DNA of 64,000 nucleotides, taken from the NCBI RefSeq assembly GCF_001641265.1, contig NW_020167520.1, positions 310,001-374,000 of the forward strand, read 5' to 3'. The position numbers were made by a program, and so were the translations under genes. Source of the DNA: Pseudogymnoascus destructans. Lineage: Eukaryota; Ascomycota; Leotiomycetes; Thelebolales; Thelebolaceae. Position 1 is the stretch's first letter; every line of letters starts with the position of its first letter. Positions 40,178-49,322 of the stretch are shown here, piece by piece. The notes under the pieces were generated by a model, which was not told the origin of the DNA, did no database searches, and saw only the letters and a list, made by a program, of their open reading frames with translations.

Positions 40178-41116
40178 TTATGTCCACACCAGAGGTGACT
40201 TAGATTCAGAACCACCGTAAGAAACATATGGACTTGATATCTTTCTTGGGGAAATGCAACACAGCAACTTCCTCACCCAGGAACCCAGTGTAGCATTGTA
40301 TTTATCTCCATTATCTGCAGAGCCCCCATGTATATATGAATGATAATACAGCACTGTAGGCAATATATTCCTTTTGCTGTCGGGATTGGCGTCCTTGTAT
40401 TCACGTAGAGACTTGATAAAATCAGTGGGATTCTTGCAGTGATCACTTAATGACGGAACGAAAGGCAGTGTTATATTATTTGACCCTGGCCTCCATATCC
40501 TGGCCTCTGATAATCCCTCTGGAGTCGTAATAACGTATAAATAAGGCTCCCATGTTGTGTCAGGAACTTCTTCGCTCCATATGTCGCGAGTGATGGGGGA
40601 GGGTCTAATTGGCTATTCAGCGGTTAATTATTATAGCGAGAATGGAAATGAGAAGAGCTTACTTCCGTCCTGGTGTATCTGGGTCGAAAAGCTCCTTGGA
40701 GGTTTTCGACCAAGGACGGTATGGGATCTAGTGTTGGGAGTGGCCGAGTAGGGTTGAATGGCACATCTCTGTGGTTCTGCTACTTGCAAGCCATTGCCTA
40801 ATGTGCAGACGTTTGGACCATGCAGAGGCCGGATCTCCCAATCACCACTCAACAGAACAACAGCACCCTTCTGCCTCATCCCCTTCACTCCTTCAGAAAT
40901 GGTATCACCTTCCAGGGATTCCTTAACCAACATTTGAATGGTCTGTTGGTCATAGCTAGCTGCCTTCATTCTGTTGGTGTAGGTAGCCATCTTCTTGGTC
41001 TTATCTGCCTTGTCATTGAATTCAACTGGGTGAATATGACATTCAGGGATGTTGAACTCAGCCAAGACCAAGTTGACTTCAGGGAGAGAGGCAGTTGGAG
41101 TAAGGTAGGAAGACAT
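40178..41116 (-). pseudogene. Duplicated hypothetical gene, one intron, one frameshift
   Basis: The minus strand starts MSSYLTPTASLPEVNLVLAE, then KADKTKKMATYTNRMKAASY and VVLLSGDWEIRPLHG. Near 40,760 the frame shifts (EPQR / DVPFNPTRPLP) and continues IPSLVENLQGAFRPRYTRTE. After an intron at 40,613-40,662 (GTAAGC...AATAG, phase 0) it runs PIRPSPITRDIWSEEVPDTT, RIWRPGSNNITLPFVPSLSD, VLYYHSYIHGGSADNGDKYN and WVRKLLCCISPR to TAA at 40,178. Family unknown. A short alternative intron at the frameshift would make it intact, but none with good signals is seen. A second broken copy with its promoter lies at 23,389-24,776. Confidence 0.5.
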
Positions 41117-41216
41117 TGTAATTGGTGATAGTTGAAGTAAGAGTTGAAGAAGTTGATATTATAAGAAGAAAGGAAAAGTACGAAGAGGAATAAGGCAAGT
41201 AGAAAGAGGGGTATTC

Positions 41217-41325
41217 TTACTATGAATCACTTCTTATTAAGTCTATTCTATAGCTATTCTACCCTACTATGAATCACTTCTTATTAAGTCTATTCTATAC
41301 CTATTCTACCCTACTATGAATCACT
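41217..41325 (-). repeat. ~52-bp tandem repeat in the promoter of the duplicated gene
   Basis: CTATGAATCACTTCTTATTA and the following AGTCTATTCTATAGCTATTC are repeated at least twice with a partial third copy. One copy of the ATGAATCACTT core is also present in the promoter of the other gene copy (about 23,540-23,570). 41,470-42,320 has no gene; it includes an ATCCTC microsatellite at about 41,703-41,738. Confidence 0.65.
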
Positions 41326-42841
41326 TTATCAATTTGGCCCATTTTATGATTCTGGGGTTACTGGAGCGGTTTGGTGGTTGGGGTTTACTTACGTAACCGC
41401 TTACAAATCTAGGGGTGTCTGTGATGTTGTTCGCTTAGTATTCGGACACCGGTGTCTGTATACTGGAACTCTGCATACACAGCCCTGCTTAGTCACATAA
41501 CAAAGCGCCGCTCAACTGGTGAGCTAATGCCACACTAACCACTCCAAAACAATACTTGCACGCCCAAAATCCTTATGCGTCTTTAATGAAATTTTATGTT
41601 AAGCTGCCAGGCCCGCAAGAAGCCATGCTCTCCGAGCAACAATATGACTCAATTTGCACCTCGCCCTAGTCAAATACCCGATAGAGACACTGATAAATGC
41701 CATCATCCTCATCCTCATCCTCATCCTCATCCTCACATTTACGGCCAATGATTAGCCTGGTCCAAACTACCTTACAGGCGACAGCCCATTTTTTTAGACG
41801 TTTGTGGCACTCTTTGATAGGGTGCTGGCCTAATGTGGGCCATATGATGCTCGCCAGACCAGTCCAGGACTAGTTGCCCAGTACAATATCTCCACCGTAA
41901 CAGTATTCAACACTATGATAGGCCTCTCAAGCGATATCCATGGCACCAAATATCCTTCAAAACTGAGCTAATAAACTAAGTGCTCTATGAGAGAGTATGG
42001 AAATAGCTGTACACTGTACAATAGTATCATCATTATGACATGATTGTTTCGAAACTATTCCATATAAATTCAATACAATATCGTTCCTTATGTATGAAAT
42101 TACACATGTCATATACAAATCATAATATTCCAGGACAAATGTGATTTACTCTATCCTATTTACAGTTTTCTAATATACAATGATGGTAGAAAATCCATCC
42201 ATGACCATAAATCCTCCACTATTAGCCATACGCCATAAAACATTGCTGTAAAAAGGGGTACTGAAGTAAAGCTGCTACTGCCTTATTCAGAATGGGCAGT
42301 CGAAAGAGAAGGACTCAATGGTCTGTCAGGAGTCATACCCCTCATTAAGAACCGGATCATGGCTTTTGACTGGGTCTACTACATTCAACATCCTAATACC
42401 GTAGGACTTGACAGTAGGAGCAGTGTCTGGCAGTACAGTCTTCTGTACATGTACAGAAGAGTCTGTAGCCATTGGAACAGAGCTAGCATTAAGGTGGGTG
42501 GTAGCGATCGTGCTCACAACCTCAGAGATTGGTGCTAGCATCCACACAAAGCGCCTCAGAGCCAAGCTCCTTCCGATATCGTGAGTTGTTGAAATCGCTG
42601 GGGACAAGAAGGGCTCCTCACTGTCTTAGTTATGGTCAAGAAGGGCATTGTATTTAATGTCAGGGGGGACCTTAACCCCTGTCTTAAACTGGCCTGAGTG
42701 TCAAGCAATAACGAGGCGTAATCCACGCTCTGCAACTGCTGAGTCAAGGGTACCCTGGATCTCTACACCAGTGTACACATGGTTTGGGTCCATGCTTAAC
42801 AACACAAGAAAATCAAGTTCATCTTGGTCGTAAAGAGCTTT

Positions 42842-43342
42842 CTACTCAGGGCTTCGTCCATGACCTCTCTTCCATGAGCTGCGAACAGTCTTTGCTAGCA
42901 TCGCACGCTTCCTCTTCAGAAGAGGACGATTAACTGGAGTAAATGATGGCCCTGGTTTGTCTTCATCGCTAGTCCAATCCTCAGTGGTAGAATCACCAAT
43001 CGTAGGATCAGGAGTAATCAAATTAACATCCTCTAGGACAGGCACGAAGGATGATCTGTGAAGCTGCAAAGGAAGAATTTCTTTCCCAGCCAATAGTATC
43101 TGTCCCATGGGAGAGAGATGAGCAGCCACAACCTCGTCGCGCATGTTGTTTAGTGCATCAGCAATGGCCTGGAATGATTCGGGAGAATGGAGCTTGGTCA
43201 GAATATCAATGATGTTCTTGTCAATCTGCTTAATTTCTCGCCAGGCATCATGGCTGTTTAGCACAGATAGTCTAACTATCGTGACTTTCTTCTTCTGAGA
43301 AACCTCCATATGGATTAGCAACCTCCTCTGTACATGTTCCAT
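42842..43342 (-). CDS. Hypothetical protein fragment, helical N-part and basic C-terminus
   Basis: The 166-codon ORF reads VTIVRLSVLNSHDAWREIKQ, then TKLHSPESFQAIADALNNMR, then a Ser/Asp/Pro-rich part and a basic end (NRPLLKRKRAMLAKTVRSSW). No family recognised. The likely upstream exon is separated by a possible short intron ending AACATGTACAG near 43,328. The surroundings are transposon debris, so this may be part of an unidentified element. 42,320-42,841 adds only short open stretches. Confidence 0.3.
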   Translation of the reverse strand: MEHVQRRLLIHMEVSQKKKVTIVRLSVLNSHDAWREIKQIDKNIIDILTKLHSPESFQAIADALNNMRDEVVAAHLSPMGQILLAGKEILPLQLHRSSFVPVLEDVNLITPDPTIGDSTTEDWTSDEDKPGPSFTPVNRPLLKRKRAMLAKTVRSSWKRGHGRSPE

Positions 43343-43720
43343 GGGTAGGGGGGGCTCTTACTCTAATTGGACGATAATGAACCTGCAGTTCAACTAGGTT
43401 GATTACTGTTGTTATCGAACAAACACAGTGACATGCACCATCTAAATTTGCACCTTGGGACAAACCGCATACATCATGATGAGTACGGTAAGGCTAGAGT
43501 GAGGGTCGGTCAGTCCAGCATGTAACACCCCTGCTCGAATGTAGAAGGTCTTGCAAACCATCTCTACATACCAAGCGGAGACTGGTATCTCTTCAGAGCA
43601 CAAGAGTTTATTCCTCTTTCCATCCTTGTCTGGCTTCATGCAGTGCTCCATAATATCCTTTATGATCCATCTCATTTTGGGACTCCTGAAGGTCAGGTGC
43701 TGTAGGAGATCTGAAGCATC

Positions 43721-44128
43721 CGTAATAGGTCTATCCCCTCTCCTCAAAGTTGAATGTGCTAGATGAAGGGCATAAGGTCCGCAATTCCTTGATGCAGATC
43801 CACGTTGCAGTGGCAAGGTTATGTGTGAAATACCATTGGTTTCTAACTGGTACTCCAGTCCAGAATCAAAGCCTGGTAAGTGAACCAATTCCTATACATG
43901 TACAGGGCGCTGCTAACAATGAAGGATATATTGGGACCATTGAATATCCTCTGGCCCGAGATCAGGAAGGGCGCCTACCTCACCAAAGAACGGATTAGGT
44001 GGCTTGGAACTCTAAAAGGTACTTACCAAGACTTCAATCTTCTACTAGAGCCAGATGGCAGCCGTCTTATTGTTCGTGTCAAAGATATACCAGAGAACTT
44101 GAGGACTCTCCACAGAGCCATCATCTAA
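43721..44128 (+). pseudogene. SNF2-type helicase fragment (motifs II-III)
   Basis: The plus strand from 43,727 reads YPLSSKLNVLDEGHKVRN and continues LCVKYHWFLTGTPVQNQ. The DEGHxxRN box (Walker B, DExH) followed about 25 residues later by LTGTPxQN is diagnostic of SNF2/RAD54-family ATPases. Walker A and motifs IV-VI are not found nearby. Downstream, another frame (43,880-44,128) is open (PEIRKGAYLTKERIRWLG) but not recognised. The opposite-strand ORF over the same bases is treated as a shadow. Confidence 0.65.
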
Positions 44129-44373
44129 GTAGTCGTTGTCTCTTAATAAAGCTTCGTTGTAGTCGGTTTGATAGGCTTCCTCTGTACATGTATCAACTGA
44201 GTCTGGTTCCATAATTGGCATTGTAGGCCCGTTGGCATTAGACTCTGATTGAGGGACCCAAGCACGCTCGTTGTCATTATTGGCATTATACTGAGTATAG
44301 TAATCTTTTGGCTGATTTAATGTTAGTGAAGGAGGTAGCACATAGGGTCGACTGTTACTTGACCCAGTATCTT

Positions 44374-44538
44374 GTAAGGACACAGGGCACCCAGCTCACA
44401 GTAATAGCATATGAGAGTGTGAGTCGGAGGCTAAACGGATGCTATCCTATAGGTCTACTATAAAGGATACAAAAAAGATGAAGGGGGAACCCCGTGAGTC
44501 AATTCCCTTAAGTACCCGAAATGGGTCCAACTCGGCTA
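44374..44538 (+). repeat. Dispersed repeat C, copy 2
   Basis: It starts TGTAAGGACACAGGGCACCC and matches 2,802-2,958 in the same orientation, with a five-base insertion near 44,403 and scattered substitutions. 44,540-45,106 has no recognisable gene. Confidence 0.6.
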
Positions 44539-45106
44539 ACCTGCCCTAACTCTCCCCACGTGACCGTAACCTGCCCGACTCTGATCCTTTCTGTCACTGA
44601 GGGCAGAGGCATCCTTACATATCTAGAACAGGAAGCTGTAGAAGTTGTCTCCGGGTGGCCTCAGCCCAGTTCATCTGGTTGGTCTGATGTGTAACATGCC
44701 TCCAAAGATTTGCCCCATAAACTGGCCACCTAGGTCTGCCGGCAATTTGGATTACCGAAATCCTCTGCTGTATATTTTGCATTTGGGTCTGAGGTCATTG
44801 CTGTATGTGGTGGGTTGATTTTATAAATCCCAATTTTTATAGGGGTTATAAGAGCCGCATCATGAACAGTCAAATTGGAAGTCTAGGCTTGGCGACTGTC
44901 AGTCACGTGACTTTTCTAGACCACCATGCAAGTATTTTGCAATTCTTGGATTTATACACCCCATTACGAACTTTGCACTTATACTACAATGTGTTGGTGT
45001 CTATAACCAGTATATAGGAGTTTACTATCGGTACCCCCCCTTAACCCCTCCCCCCTCTGAACATGTACAGAAGGGAGGATAATTTCAGAGTTGTAAGATC
45101 AATACC

Positions 45107-45967
45107 ATGCCAAAGACAACATCACGCCGCCCGAGATGCGCCACTAGATGCTTAACTAGAGATGCGTCACAGGCATATAATCAGGAAGAACACAATCAAG
45201 AAGGCTCGCAAATACAGGAATCCCAGATTTCAATCTCCCAATATCCATATGGTGCACGCAGCATAGTTCCTTGCAACTCAAATATCCCAGCAATTTCTCA
45301 AGGCTCTTTATAAGGCAAGCGGCAATACAAATACGTGGAAGCACCAGACTATTACCTGCATGATGGTATGACTCCTCAACCCTTTATGTGGTAACTTATC
45401 TGAACATGTACAGGAGTGGGTTAGCAAAACCCTCGCAAAGCCAGATATATTCGCTATGCAGAACGAACATGATCCATCTCAAATACGGGATGTGTTTGAG
45501 TCTGTTTATAGTGTAGTGGATGCAGAGAGTGTGTTCTGTTGGGCTAGCCGATACATCCTTTTCTATGAGAAAATATAATCAAGTGAACCGCGTCCTGACA
45601 GGACAGCCTCAATTGCTCCTGGGCCATTCTGGATTAAATGTACAGTCTATTATATATACAAGTATACATGCTAACTAACTTAGTCTGGTTTATCTCATTG
45701 GCAGTGAAGGTAAAGCTACACCTTGACTTCAAAAGGAATCATGGTGTTCGCAACGGCGTTCCTAGGCAGGTGCTCCTTAATTGGTTTGATGCCTATCCAA
45801 GGAACCAGCATAAAAACATCAAGCCTACCCGGCTAAAATTTAAGGATATGTATGGACGGCGGAGGAAAATGCCACTTATTGATGACCAGATTGCACAACA
45901 ATCAATAGGCACCTTGAAGGAACATATTGACTGGGGTTCAGCAGATGAGGAGGATGGTGGTAGCTAA
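45107..45967 (+). CDS. Hypothetical multi-exon gene of unknown family
   Basis: Three coding-like stretches lie in one direction. 45,107-45,313 gives MPKTTSRRPRCATRCLTRDA. 45,414 to about 45,577 gives EWVSKTLAKPDIFAMQNEHD and FESVYSVVDAESVFCWASRY, after an intron-like GTATGAC...ACATGTACAG (about 45,366-45,413). About 45,704-45,967 gives KVKLHLDFKRNHGVRNGVPR, QVLLNWFDAYPRNQHKNIKP and an acidic end. Exact joins are uncertain and the first segment ends in a stop at 45,313. No domain recognised. It may belong to a transposable element. Confidence 0.3.
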
Positions 45968-46211
45968 GGGCAAAGGCAATATGGGGACGACGACAATGAC
46001 GAGGATGATGACCAGTACAATGACAATAATGGTACTTCTGGTAGTAGAGAGGATTTATGTAGTGTGTTTGATGAAGGAATATAATAGGACGGTATTTGTA
46101 CTTGTAGTGGATATAAATTCAATGTTTTTAATTACACTTATATTATATTTTGTATTTGAATATCACATGTGTTGAATTATTTAACTCTGACAGTAGCCTC
46201 TCACATAGGTT

Positions 46212-46840
46212 TCTATCTCTATCAACTAGAGGCCTAGGAACATGAACGATAGCTCCAAAAGCTTCTACAACCGTCCATGATTCATTACACGTCATCACTC
46301 CTTAGTTACCCACAAGATTGGTTAAGTTATGACATAATCTGTCTATAGGGGTACTCTGACCTTGGACCTCCTTTTACTTCCTATTGGCTAGGAACCTAGG
46401 AGATGGTTCTATGGGATTCTCTTATGTCAACTACAGTTACCAAGCCTGGTTAGTCATGGAAAGTCTTGGAAAATGAGAGAACTACACTCCTTTAGCATAA
46501 ATAGGATTGCCCTTTCCTTAAGAAAGGGCAAGCAGACAATACAGTAAATCGACTATCACATACTTCCACGTCTTTTCCAAGCTTCCAAGCATTGATCTTG
46601 TTACTCCTTGTTTCTGAAAAGTCAGTGAGGTGCTAACCTCTGACTTATCCCTGAGTTCTCAGACTCAACATTTGTTACAACTTGTCTAAACCACTCCACT
46701 ACATCATACAGTTGATTGCTGCGTTGTGGAATAGTCTAAGCTACAACCCTTTGGCTCTGTTTCCTACAGTGTGTTGTCTTAGTAAAATCACCCCTTCCTT
46801 GGGTGGCTAGATTCTCACATCTGGTGCACCCACCATTACA
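46212..46840 (-). repeat. LTR family A, truncated inverted copy
   Basis: The reverse complement starts TGTAATGGTGGGTGCACC at 46,840 and follows the family to CTAGTTGATAGAGATA near 46,212, where the last ~270 bp of a full LTR are missing. 45,968-46,211 is AT-rich with no gene. Confidence 0.8.
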
Positions 46841-46900
46841 CTTGGCACCCCTGTCACTATGTAAGCCTCCTGAAAAGATCAGTGAATAAGATTTATTGGT

Positions 46901-47044
46901 TTACTTGACCAAAGCATCAGTGACACCACGACACTCAAGGTTGTCTTTGTTCTCATCATAGAAGACCTTGATAGCTTTTTCAGCTTCTAGCCGTGCTTCA
47001 GGATTCTTTTTGTAGATTTCCTCTGAGAACCACCTAATGGCCTT
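46901..47044 (-). pseudogene. C-terminal exon fragment of an unknown gene, cut by gypsy-3
   Basis: The minus strand reads AIRWFSEEIYKKNPEARLEA and EKAIKVFYDENKDNLECRGV, ending TDALVK and TAA at 46,901. The composition is typical of a real protein end, but the family is not recognised. It begins exactly at the outer end of the gypsy-3 LTR (47,045). Confidence 0.35.
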
Positions 47045-47902
47045 TGTCACGGTTCACCAAGGCATAGGGCGCCAGTTGGGTATTATGAATTAAACTCAAT
47101 CTAGAGAAGAAAGGAAAGAGAAGAGGAGCACTCGAGCAGTGGCTCGATCTATATATAGCTATGTTGTTGTGGAGTGAATTCTCTTTAGTGAGACCAGTTC
47201 TGAGAATTCACTCCACAACTGAAACTTCGCTCCAACCCCGGAAAGCTCCCCACACCCCTGAACCCTCACTCGAGCTGCAAGGCGCACTTGATATCGTAAC
47301 ACTACCCCCCCCCCCTACTCCAGAGTTGATCTCCTGATCAAGAAATCCCATTTTCAAAAAAATTGTCTCCGGCTCTCATTTTGGTTCTGAGGGTATTTTC
47401 TGTGATATGCTTGGGTAACTTCTGGAGAATTTTCGAAGCTCTCTGCAGTATACCATGTCTCATTTGGTGGATAGTTCTTCCAAGCTGCCTTGTAGAAAAG
47501 CTTCTTTCGAATAACTTTTGAGTCTAGGATTTTGTCCACTTCCCACTCCTCTTCGCCATTAACAATGACTGGAGGCTCTGGCTCCTGTTGCTGCCCTTCG
47601 GTTGCATCATTCGAGTCGAGTCTTAATAGATTGGCATGAAAGACTGGATGAATCTTCATGCTGTTTGGAAGTTTGAGCCGATATGCAACATGCCCAATTC
47701 GCTCTAGAATTTCAAAAGGTCCCACTTGCTTGTGGTCTAGCTTCTTTGATGGCCTCTGTGTCTTTATATTTCGAGTTGAAAGCCATACTCTGTCTCCCAC
47801 TTGATAGCGTGGTGCAGGTTTCCTTTTCTTGTTTGCGAAATGTTCCATTTTTGCTTGCAAGAGCGTGATTTCATCCTGCAGAAACTCCCAAACCTTTGCC
47901 AT
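47045..47902 (-). mobile_element. Gypsy-3: 3' end of a third Ty3/gypsy lineage
   Basis: A 257-bp LTR (47,045-47,301; sense strand TGTTACGATATC ... GAACCGTGACA) is preceded on the sense strand by a polypurine tract of a dozen G. Upstream of that is the end of pol (47,354-47,902): integrase C-terminal domain (YQVGDRVWLSTRNIKTQRPS, then QVGPFEILERIGHVAYRLKL and HPVFHANLL) and a chromodomain-like tail (EEEWEVDKILDSKVIRKKLF). The 5' portion is missing beyond about 47,934. Protein and LTR differ from gypsy-1 and gypsy-2. Confidence 0.85.
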
Positions 47903-49322
47903 GGTCTGAGCTATTAGTTCTAAGGGCTAAGCTTAGAGAAGAGCTTAGTATTGTTAAATTCAGATAAGAAATCGGAGAAGGCAAGGGGGATAGGGGCTAC
48001 TAGTAGCGTGATTTCTAGGTTAGATGGCTGCGGCTACTGCCATCTAAGGCTATTTAGAAAGCCAGACAAAGGAATAGGGGGGCTATAGGGTATATTTAGT
48101 AGATTTAAAGGCTAGATAGGAGGCATATTAGCCTAAAACGTTAACTAGAATGTTAAATAGGGGGTATTCATACTGTAATTATCATATATAGATTAATGGA
48201 ATTACCACTAACTTCATCTTCGTACATTAGAACATAGTTTTGCAGCTAACCTAATTTAATTTAACTAACTACTTATGAATAGTAACCCTAGATGCAACAC
48301 TGTAGCAGCTGGTATCCTAATCAGGCAATTATGATGCCAAGCCTACTAGAGTTTATATGGCTAGTTTTATGGGGCTGCTACAACATGGAGCAGCGTTACA
48401 GCAAATCTACATTGCTCTAATGGCGGCAGGGAGTTGGAATGTTGCAACTATTTGGAAGAGCTGTCTGGTGACGAAGAGATGGCGGGGAGTGCCGGTGGAG
48501 TGATGGGCACTGTGTGTTGGTATGCAATGTGTTTCATTACTCGGGAGGGTACTTGTTGGTTTCAAAACGTCCGCGAGTAACTCCTGGTTGAAGCCGATGT
48601 CCTCGATGCCGGTGCTATCGCTCTGGTGATCAGCGGACGAGGTGGTGGAAGGGAGGTGGATGTCGTACTGGTCAAATTTGGGCGACGATCCCCATCCATA
48701 ACAACCGTAGATTCTCACATTGACAACATCGAACTATACTCGGTGTGGTAGTATACAAAAGAAAGGATTGAATTCCTCTCCCATGTAGAGTTCTATGTGG
48801 TATTCTAGGTTTATGAACGGGGCTTACCCCCCCAAAAAGCGCTTGACAGCGGCACAGGAAGTCGTTGTATCAGTCAGGCGACATACAACTAGTACCTCAT
48901 GCCCTCAACACAACAATCACTACACTCCCCAAAACTACCAAAACCACCAAATCACATCCCCTCATAAGAAAGAACAATAACCTCTATACATCTATCTACC
49001 CCCTCACCCACCACTCCAGCCAACAAAACCCTCAAAACGAACACAACCACGAAAATATGCCCGCTATATGGCTCCCCCCCAGCCATCAATGTGTTGCTAT
49101 GCCGGTTTCCAAGCCCCAAAGTCTGCTCCTTCCCATGCCATATCGTATATATTCCCACTCCCATTCAGCCATCCAGCCAAGCTCGTGTGTTCTTTCCCAT
49201 TCCATGAAAATTTATGTCTTTCCCAAAGCGAAAAAAGGGGCATCAAAATATGACATGTTTATACGTCTGCTGTTCACACCACACCTATTCATATCCTGCA
49301 TACCTCTCCTAGTAATCGTCGA
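47903..49322. other. Boundary zone between repeat block and core genes, no gene recognised
   Basis: Several open stretches exist (for example minus 48,407-48,718 and plus 48,865-49,335), but none has a recognisable domain or consistent coding look. The right part should be the 3' UTR of BLM10. Confidence 0.4.

Noticed and set aside
41703..41738. (ATCCTC)n array as a possible telomere-like or CRISPR-like repeat
   Set aside because: It is a plain short microsatellite. There are no spacers, and the unit is not a fungal telomere repeat.
43442..43888. Minus-strand 148-codon ORF with NCGPYALHLAHS, looking like a Ulp1/C48 peptidase core
   Set aside because: It is antisense to an unmistakable SNF2 DExH and LTGTPxQN pair. 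The other peptidase residues (His and Asp upstream) are not present at the right spacing.
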